Of a stretch of DNA of 12,571 nt, positions 7,399-12,571 are shown in pieces. The position numbers were made by a program, and so were the translations under genes. This DNA comes from Promethearchaeota archaeon. Its GTDB lineage: Archaea; Asgardarchaeota; Lokiarchaeia; Sigyniarchaeales; SOKP01. The stretch spans positions 1-12,571 of the forward strand of contig JAUWZT010000090.1 of NCBI GenBank assembly GCA_030615145.1, in the 5' to 3' direction. Positions within the stretch are counted from its first letter, which is position 1, and each line of letters begins with the position of its first letter. The notes beneath the pieces were generated by a model. That model was given only the letters and a program-made list of their open reading frames with translations. It was not told where the DNA came from and did no database searches.

Positions 7399-10275
7399 TT
7401 AGAAAATGATATCTTTTTTTCTAAATAAATACTTTAAAAGTTCAATTCCAATTAATCCCGGTAAAGCAAACAAAACGCATATTATCCAATCTGTTCCACT
7501 CAGAAAGAGAAAATTAATTTGTAAGTTTAAACCGAACACATCGTTTATGTAATAATTTACTTGGTGCGAGAATACAATATAGAGGACGTGTAAAGCTAGA
7601 GTAAATAGACTTACAATTAACAATGGAAGACAGAATTCTTCCTTCAAACTTTTTAAAAAAGATTTATTTGGGCGTCTGAAAGTCCAGATAAACGTTGTTT
7701 CGACTATATATAACGTTGTAATGAACATAGTTCTTGCTTTTTGAGCAATTAATTCGTCGGGAGTAGTCCCAATCGGAATGTAACTAATATTTGAATTAAG
7801 ATTCCATTCATTTAATGGAAATATTCCCCCCAAGGTTAGTTGAAGCACTAAGACCAAGCCTATGCCCATCAATAACGCTTGTATTAACAACATAATCCAC
7901 ATATTTTTGTTTAATAATTGTTGTTCGTCTCTAGGTGGTTCTTTCATTACATCCGAGGGATGTCTATCGATCACCAAGGCTAGAGCCGGTAGTGAGTGGA
8001 CTATTCCAAAAATATAAATATGTTGCCATTCTGAACTGAATAAATCGAAGAATGGGATGAATTCGTAGGTAAAAAATATGGTTGCTTCCATTATATTTAA
8101 ACAGATGAAAAAATATATAATTGTACGGATTTTAGCGAACAATCCACGACCAATCTTTACGCCCTTGACAATCGAAGAAAAATTATCGTCACTTATGACC
8201 ATATCCGCAGTTTCTTTCGCTACATCTGTTCCCGTAATTCCCATAGCTATACCGGCATTAGCAAGTTTTAAAGCTAAAGCGTCGTTAATGCCATCTCCAG
8301 TCATAGCACATATGTGATCTTGTGATTGATATTTTTCTACGATTATTTCTTTGTCAGAAGGATCGACTCTTGCAAAAACTGAAACCCTATTGAAATCGTT
8401 ATCGTCTAAATTTGGAATATCAGCCCCTTCTACTACTAAATCTCCCTCTTTATAAATTCTCATATGTGAGGCAATAGTTTTAGCTGTTGCTGGGTGGTCT
8501 CCAGTGATCATAACGGTTTTAATACCGCCAGATTCGCTTTCTTCCACAGCAGATCTTACATCTGGGCGTGGTGGGTCTAAAATTGAAACGAAACTCAAAA
8601 AAATTAGATTAGTTTCAGTTTTTTCTCTATTCAAACTATTTAAATCTTCGATTTTCTCTAAATTCTTATAAGCAACGGCTAAAGTTCGGTATCCTTGGTT
8701 GGCTCGCAACTGGATTTTATTTAAAAGTTCTTCTTTTAAATCTTGGTCTAATGCCTTTATTTCGCCGTTGACTTCGATTTCATTCGATATTTCTAAGATT
8801 CTTTCAGGAGCTCCTTTAGTAAAAGCAAAAAAATTCTTTGGATTTGATTTATGTTTACATATTGTGGTCATTCGTTTAATTTCAGAGCTGAATGAAAATT
8901 CTTTCAAAACTTCGTAATTATCTTTTATATCGTAATTATTATATCCCGCTTTTTCAGATAATACTAATAATGCGGCTTCTGTTGGTGACCCTAAAGCTTT
9001 TCTTACGGCCATTTCATTTATATTTTTTAGCCGAACTTTAACATCCTCGTATATTAATTTAACATTGTTGTTTAATACGATTGAATCGATAAATTTCTGA
9101 AACGTAAGATTATCTTTTAACTCAACTTCGTTGTTATTTTCAAGAATTATTCCCTCAACATCATATCCAGAACCTGAAACATGATATTCTATATTGTTTA
9201 TCCAAAATCTTTCTACAGTCATTTCGTTTTTGGTGATAGTTCCTGTTTTATCTGCACAGATTACCGAAACTCGACCAAGAGATTCAATTGCTGCCAAGTT
9301 TTTTATAATTACCCCACTTTGAGCCATATTTAATACACCAGTTATGAGGACAAGCGTTGTGAGGAGCGGTAAGTTTATGGGCATGATATTCATTGACCTT
9401 AAGATAGAACTTATTAAGGCATCGCTAATGAAATCTCCATATAAATTGCCTTCTATCCCTAAAAGCACGAATTTATAGGTAATTAAGATTATCAAAGTAA
9501 TAATAACTATAGATCCAAGGATATAGCCTAACCTATTTAATTTTCTCGTCAAAGGTATATCTTCAATGCTTCCCATTTCATTTAATTGATTCGAGATTTT
9601 ACCAATCTCCGTATTTATTCCCGTTCCAACCACTAAGGCTTTTCCCCTACCTGTGTGAATGTAAGTCCCCATAAACACCATGTTAGTTCGTTTCTGGAGG
9701 GGTAATTTATTATTTTGGAGGGGATATTTGTTTTTTTCTACAGGCTCACTCTCTCCACTAAGCGGAGCTTCGTCGATGGTTAGATTAGTAAATTCAAGAA
9801 TTCTAGCATCTGCAGCGATTTTATCGCCTTGTCTTAACAAGATAACGTCTCCAGGTACGAGTTCTCTAGTAGGAATCTCAAATTGAATTCCATCCCTCAA
9901 AACAGTTGCTTTTAAAGCAGCGATTTTTCTTAAGGATTCTAACGCTTTTTGGGCTCTGAATTGTTGAACAATTACAGTTGTCGAATTCATAATGACTACA
10001 GCAAAAGTGATGATAGTAGAACTTGGAGAGCCAAGAATCAAAATAATAGTTCCTGATATAATTAAAATAATAATTAAAAAATTAAATATTGGTGCCAAAT
10101 AAATTTTCCATAAAGACTTCTTAATTTTAGGTAACTCGTTATAACCAAATTCAAGATATCTACTCTCTATTTCTGAAGTCTTCAAACCATTATTAAGATC
10201 TGTTTGAAATTTTGTAACTAAATCATCTATTGATTGAGTTAGTAATAATTCAGAGCGAACTTGTATTTGACTCAT
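7399..10275 (-). CDS. P-type cation-transporting ATPase (P2/P3-like), upstream copy
   Basis: This second membrane ion pump of 958 residues is paralogous to the next gene along the whole length, down to similar ends (ELLKYLFRKKDIIF here, ELVKYFARKKGIYF there). It has a Cation_ATPase_N domain (about 15-50) and an actuator loop reading SGES (173-176) where TGES is usual. The phosphorylation site is DKTGT (Asp342), with KGA (487-489), LDPPR (566-570), TGD (591-593) and GDGIND (660-665). It shares the unusual ion-site pattern: M4 PINLP (299-303), M5 N727xxE730, M6 His760xxPro763 and M8 Glu859. The ion is unknown. No Shine-Dalgarno sequence precedes the ATG at 10275. A TTAAAAAATATTT stretch about 10-25 bases upstream or a TTATATAAT box near 10346 may be the promoter. 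The gene follows the TFIIB-like gene after 109 bases. Confidence 0.93.
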   Translation of the reverse strand: MSQIQVRSELLLTQSIDDLVTKFQTDLNNGLKTSEIESRYLEFGYNELPKIKKSLWKIYLAPIFNFLIIILIISGTIILILGSPSSTIITFAVVIMNSTTVIVQQFRAQKALESLRKIAALKATVLRDGIQFEIPTRELVPGDVILLRQGDKIAADARILEFTNLTIDEAPLSGESEPVEKNKYPLQNNKLPLQKRTNMVFMGTYIHTGRGKALVVGTGINTEIGKISNQLNEMGSIEDIPLTRKLNRLGYILGSIVIITLIILITYKFVLLGIEGNLYGDFISDALISSILRSMNIMPINLPLLTTLVLITGVLNMAQSGVIIKNLAAIESLGRVSVICADKTGTITKNEMTVERFWINNIEYHVSGSGYDVEGIILENNNEVELKDNLTFQKFIDSIVLNNNVKLIYEDVKVRLKNINEMAVRKALGSPTEAALLVLSEKAGYNNYDIKDNYEVLKEFSFSSEIKRMTTICKHKSNPKNFFAFTKGAPERILEISNEIEVNGEIKALDQDLKEELLNKIQLRANQGYRTLAVAYKNLEKIEDLNSLNREKTETNLIFLSFVSILDPPRPDVRSAVEESESGGIKTVMITGDHPATAKTIASHMRIYKEGDLVVEGADIPNLDDNDFNRVSVFARVDPSDKEIIVEKYQSQDHICAMTGDGINDALALKLANAGIAMGITGTDVAKETADMVISDDNFSSIVKGVKIGRGLFAKIRTIIYFFICLNIMEATIFFTYEFIPFFDLFSSEWQHIYIFGIVHSLPALALVIDRHPSDVMKEPPRDEQQLLNKNMWIMLLIQALLMGIGLVLVLQLTLGGIFPLNEWNLNSNISYIPIGTTPDELIAQKARTMFITTLYIVETTFIWTFRRPNKSFLKSLKEEFCLPLLIVSLFTLALHVLYIVFSHQVNYYINDVFGLNLQINFLFLSGTDWIICVLFALPGLIGIELLKYLFRKKDIIF

Positions 10276-10294
10276 TTCTCTATGAAATATTTTT

Positions 10295-10310
10295 TAATCG
10301 AATAATCGAA
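10295..10310. repeat. 8-bp direct repeat upstream of the ATPase pair
   Basis: TAATCGAA occurs twice back to back, followed by TAATAATAA. It sits 20-35 bases before the ATG at 10275, where a BRE/TATA element would lie, so it could be a regulator site. In such AT-rich DNA it may also be chance. Confidence 0.35.
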
Positions 10311-10384
10311 TAATAATAAAAAATATTGATTTAAACCTTATTAATTATATAATCTTTCCATAATTCTTTAAACGAGTGAAAAAT

Positions 10385-11347
10385 TTAAAGGTCTAACTCT
10401 TGCGGATCTCCTAATATATCCTTTAATACATTGTATCTTTTTCTAATTGTCGTACTTGAGAATCGACTGGTACGTTCAACGATACTTTGAGTAAAAATCT
10501 TACGATTCTCTAAGGATTGGCCAATGTAATAGATTAAACCCGCTGTAAATGCTTTGTAATTCAAGCTCTGAATTTGTTCGTATGTGATTTTATCTAAGAT
10601 TTTATTTGCTTTTAACTGCATATCTAATTTCAATTTGTTGTATTCTATTTTATTGGAAAAATGTTGTTTGACATCTTTAAATAATATATTATTCAAATCT
10701 TTTTGAAACAAGATTTTAATTTTATTTTTTATCTGTTCTTCTAAGTTAGAAGCACTCTCGGCAATCATTAACCTTCTTTCTGTTCTTTTCACTTTTTGCA
10801 TAGCGTTATTAAGCATCTTCTTGTTTATCTTATGTCCTAATTCTCTTGTTTTTTTTATAAATTCTTCAATTCTCACATTTGTAGTTTCTTTTATCTCCAT
10901 CCAAATTATTGCGAGAAAGATGATGACCATATTTTCGTATGTTTGTCGATGATGTTTGTTATATTGCAGATATTTTGCTTTAATTTTTCTATATTTTACT
11001 GAATCTATATTTAGACCAATGCCATAACCCTTTAACAATTCAATCGTCTTTTTCTGTTCTGAAAAGCTGCTTTGGTAATCCCGAAACCATTTATTTAAAG
11101 TATTGATTTGATTATATCGTTTTTTTGTCTTAGGGTCCTGAATTGCTTTTGAATTACTTGTGCGAATTTTTCGTTCATATTCTAACCGGGAATCAGAAAA
11201 ATAGTTTGAAGGAGAGGATGTTTCAAAAGCAACGTAATCTTCTGAAATTAAACCACATTCTTGGCACACAAAGTACCCTCTCTCTTGCTTTACGTTTTTA
11301 TGGCTACAAGCTGTTAATGCCTTACCATTTTTTTTTTTATCGCTCAA
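10385..11347 (-). CDS. divergent TFIIB-family transcription factor (TFB-like)
   Basis: This 320-residue protein resembles archaeal transcription initiation factor B, which bridges TBP at the promoter to RNA polymerase. The N-terminal zinc ribbon has ligands C14, H16, C28 and C31 (C-x-H-x11-C-x2-CG), with the GLISED continuation usual in TFBs. Residues 40-78 would be the reader/linker region. A degenerate first cyclin repeat spans about 80-190. The second (about 205-312) contains AFTAGLIYYIG (266-276), a QSIVERTSRFSSTTIRKRY helix-turn-helix (287-305) and a closing LKDIL. Its Lys-rich composition and weak first repeat mark it as divergent, so it may be an alternative rather than the general TFB. 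The only usable start is TTG at 11347, because an in-frame TGA lies three codons upstream and no ATG follows before the zinc ribbon. It diverges from a small membrane protein and precedes the ATPase genes. Confidence 0.75.
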   Translation of the reverse strand: MSDKKKNGKALTACSHKNVKQERGYFVCQECGLISEDYVAFETSSPSNYFSDSRLEYERKIRTSNSKAIQDPKTKKRYNQINTLNKWFRDYQSSFSEQKKTIELLKGYGIGLNIDSVKYRKIKAKYLQYNKHHRQTYENMVIIFLAIIWMEIKETTNVRIEEFIKKTRELGHKINKKMLNNAMQKVKRTERRLMIAESASNLEEQIKNKIKILFQKDLNNILFKDVKQHFSNKIEYNKLKLDMQLKANKILDKITYEQIQSLNYKAFTAGLIYYIGQSLENRKIFTQSIVERTSRFSSTTIRKRYNVLKDILGDPQELDL

Positions 11348-11490
11348 AAAAGATCAATTGATTAATATCTAGTTCAAAAAAAATATAAGTTTTTAATTTA
11401 TAAACTTTTTATAAAAAACCATCAAATTAAATATTATATAAAAGATTTTAATATTTTAAATTTTAAATTAAAATTTAATGAGAGATTAAA
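11348..11490. promoter_or_regulatory. divergent promoter region between the TFIIB-like and membrane-protein genes
   Basis: This extremely AT-rich spacer holds TTATATAAAAG (11434-11444), a strong TATA-like box for the plus-strand gene that predicts a leader of about 27 bases. A 12-bp palindrome TTTTTATAAAAA (11406-11417) or the sequence near 11380-11390 could serve the minus-strand gene. A perfect 10-bp inverted repeat TTAAATTTTA-AAT-TAAAATTTAA (11456-11478) lies just before the membrane-protein start and might be an operator or a 5'-leader hairpin. AT bias alone makes such repeats common. Confidence 0.4.
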
Positions 11491-12060
11491 ATGGAACGAA
11501 AAGTAATTTTAAAATGGGTATCAATTTTTAGCGTCAGTTTCTTTATACTTTCAATAGTAGAACTGCTTGATCTTATTGTTTTTAGTACAGTAATTAGTAT
11601 GGATTTAGATGGTCAGCAATTTACTATTATTAATGTAATATTTCAATCAGGGTTTATGTCTATTCACGCACCACTTTTGTGGATAATTCTTCTGTGCATA
11701 ATTTGTGCATTCGTTGCCTTAGCACTTTCAATATACAGAGTTGCAAAGAAACAAATTATTGAAGATTATAATCTCGCCAAGTTTTTGCTACTTATTGGTT
11801 TGTTTCTAGTAATTGGTGGCTTTATCAAAATGAGTTTTATTGTATTGTTAGGTAAAAATATAATTAATACAGGTTTAACCACAATTACGTTTCAAAACGC
11901 TTTATACTCGCCTACTATTACACCTGTAATTGGAGCTATAATGTGGGTTTATTTTATTGTTGTCGTATGTAGTTTTTTAATTTCTGGCTTGATTTTTGGC
12001 GGGATTGGTCTTCAATGGATGCTCCTTATTCAGAATGAAAGGGACTCTCAAGAACAATAG
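11491..12060 (+). CDS. small four-helix membrane protein of unknown function
   Basis: I do not recognise this 189-residue protein. It has four predicted membrane helices at about 8-34, 60-83, 97-120 and 145-178. The loop between helices 2 and 3 is basic (YRVAKKQ) and the N-terminus starts MERK, so both ends are probably cytoplasmic by the positive-inside rule. Residues 35-60 and 121-144 would be short external loops. The C-terminal tail is short and charged (QNERDSQEQ). No catalytic or metal-binding motif and no cleavable signal are evident. The ATG at 11491 is preceded by GAGAG about eight bases upstream, a weak ribosome binding site, and by a TATA-like box at 11434-11444. It diverges from the TFIIB-like gene and converges on the TFIIB-like fragment at the right edge. 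Codon use looks like its neighbours. Confidence 0.8.
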   Translation: MERKVILKWVSIFSVSFFILSIVELLDLIVFSTVISMDLDGQQFTIINVIFQSGFMSIHAPLLWIILLCIICAFVALALSIYRVAKKQIIEDYNLAKFLLLIGLFLVIGGFIKMSFIVLLGKNIINTGLTTITFQNALYSPTITPVIGAIMWVYFIVVVCSFLISGLIFGGIGLQWMLLIQNERDSQEQ

Positions 12061-12076
12061 TAATTTACGAAAATCC

Positions 12077-12099
12077 TTTATTTTTTCTATCTTTTTTTG
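12077..12099 (+). terminator. T-rich terminator after the membrane-protein gene
   Basis: CTTTATTTTTTCTATCTTTTTTT begins about 15 bases after the stop codon at 12060, with T6 and T7 runs. This is the common archaeal termination signal. The opposite strand of 12100-12160 is also T-rich and would serve the converging gene. Confidence 0.5.
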
Positions 12100-12162
12100 T
12101 AATACAATAACTAAAAACAAAGAAAATAGGATAAAATAATAAAAGATATAAAAGACCAAATT

Positions 12163-12571
12163 TTAAAACAAACCTAAGTTTCTTGTGATTTTCTCTCGGT
12201 TAGAATCTTGATTTATTTGTTTTTGCACAATCGAAAGGAGTTCTTCTTTACTTAATCCAATTTTTTCTAAAGTAAAATTTACTCCCGATTCGTTGAATTT
12301 TCCTTCTCGAATCATCGGAGTTAGACGTTTCAGAGTGATTAACCATTTTTTCCTAATGCTCGGGTCTTGACGAATCAGTTCAGCGAATTGTAAAGTGTAC
12401 GGAAGAGCTCCAAATCGATTACAGTCGTAAAAAAGAGCGGCGGCGACAACGTGACAACTAGTTTTGAGAGTACTTGAGTTCCCTTTCTTTACTAAATTCT
12501 TGGATTCTATCAGTTGAATTATGTCTTCTTCGCTATAATCTATTACGTGATATGGCAATATTATTCGAGGA
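12163..12571 (-). CDS. C-terminal part of a probable TFIIB-like cyclin-fold protein, cut by the window edge
   Basis: The reading frame is open to the right edge (135 codons plus stop), with PRIIL before PYHVIDY. The TTG at 12558 is therefore probably internal and the gene continues beyond the window. The central part, KTSCHVVAAALFYDCNRFG followed by ALPYTLQFAE and a Lys/Arg-rich WLITLKRL, resembles the cyclin repeat of TFIIB/TFB (helix rich in AAALY, then xRxxGxPxTLxEIA, then a DNA-facing helix). About 45 residues of charged helix-forming tail follow (FTLEKIGLSKEELLSIVQKQ), which is longer than usual after a TFB repeat. No zinc ribbon is visible because the 5' end is missing. Assignment rests on pattern likeness only, and another helical family is possible. 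It converges on the membrane-protein gene and lies about 0.8 kb from the TFIIB-like gene at 10385-11347. Confidence 0.45.
   Translation of the reverse strand, partial: PRIILPYHVIDYSEEDIIQLIESKNLVKKGNSSTLKTSCHVVAAALFYDCNRFGALPYTLQFAELIRQDPSIRKKWLITLKRLTPMIREGKFNESGVNFTLEKIGLSKEELLSIVQKQINQDSNREKITRNLGLF

Noticed and set aside
4371..10275. Assigning the ATPases as Ca2+ (SERCA-like) or H+ (PMA-like) pumps
   Set aside because: Neither PEGLP in M4 with Asp in M6, nor PVALP in M4, is present in either protein. The ion cannot be named from the sequence.
11143..11361. Plus-strand frame of 72 codons antisense to the TFIIB-like gene
   Set aside because: It overlaps the zinc-ribbon coding sequence on the other strand and has no promoter or ribosome binding site of its own.
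11977..12159. Minus-strand frame of 60 codons with a hydrophobic start
   Set aside because: It overlaps the end of the membrane-protein gene. Its Phe/Leu/Ile-rich translation is what AT-rich spacer DNA gives by chance.
1..12571. tRNA genes, CRISPR arrays, insertion sequences
   Set aside because: The intergenic regions were scanned by eye and show no tRNA-like arms, no regularly spaced repeats and no transposase or terminal inverted repeats.

Overview
The window comes from an AT-rich genome that is most likely archaeal. A TFIIB-family transcription factor with a zinc ribbon lies at 10385-11347, and a second TFIIB-like cyclin-fold fragment is cut by the right edge. Several genes have TATA-like boxes about 26-30 bases upstream of their start codons and no Shine-Dalgarno sequence, which fits leaderless archaeal mRNAs. 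Others carry GGTG-type ribosome binding sites. The gene mix (SDR-type threonine dehydrogenase, a histone-deacetylase-fold enzyme, DUF362, paired P-type ATPases, divergent TFB-like factors) would suit an Asgard-type (Promethearchaeota) genome. That placement is inference and no marker gene here proves it.

Left part (1-2167). A 5' fragment of a 2-amino-3-ketobutyrate CoA ligase gene (minus strand) and a complete SDR-type L-threonine 3-dehydrogenase gene (plus strand) diverge from a shared promoter region. Together they encode the two-step conversion of threonine to glycine and acetyl-CoA. A short histone-deacetylase-superfamily gene follows on the plus strand with its own promoter.

Middle (2330-11347). 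Five genes run in the same direction on the minus strand. In transcription order they are a divergent TFIIB-like factor, two tandem P-type ATPase paralogues (958 and 957 residues), a RimJ/RimL-type GNAT acetyltransferase and a DUF362 protein with four cysteines in its C-terminal part. Gaps of about 70-155 bases with T-rich termination tracts and TATA-like boxes suggest mostly separate transcription units. The two ATPases retain all catalytic motifs but share an unusual set of transmembrane residues at the ion site: PIN(I/L)P in M4, NxxE in M5, HxxP in M6 and a Glu in M8. This matches neither the Ca2+-ATPase nor the H+-ATPase pattern and is the most interesting feature of the window.

Right part (11348-12571). 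A small four-helix membrane protein of unknown function diverges from the TFIIB-like gene. It converges on the 3' part of a second TFIIB-like gene that continues past the window. No RNA gene, insertion sequence or CRISPR array was seen, and no stretch longer than 300 bases lacks a gene.
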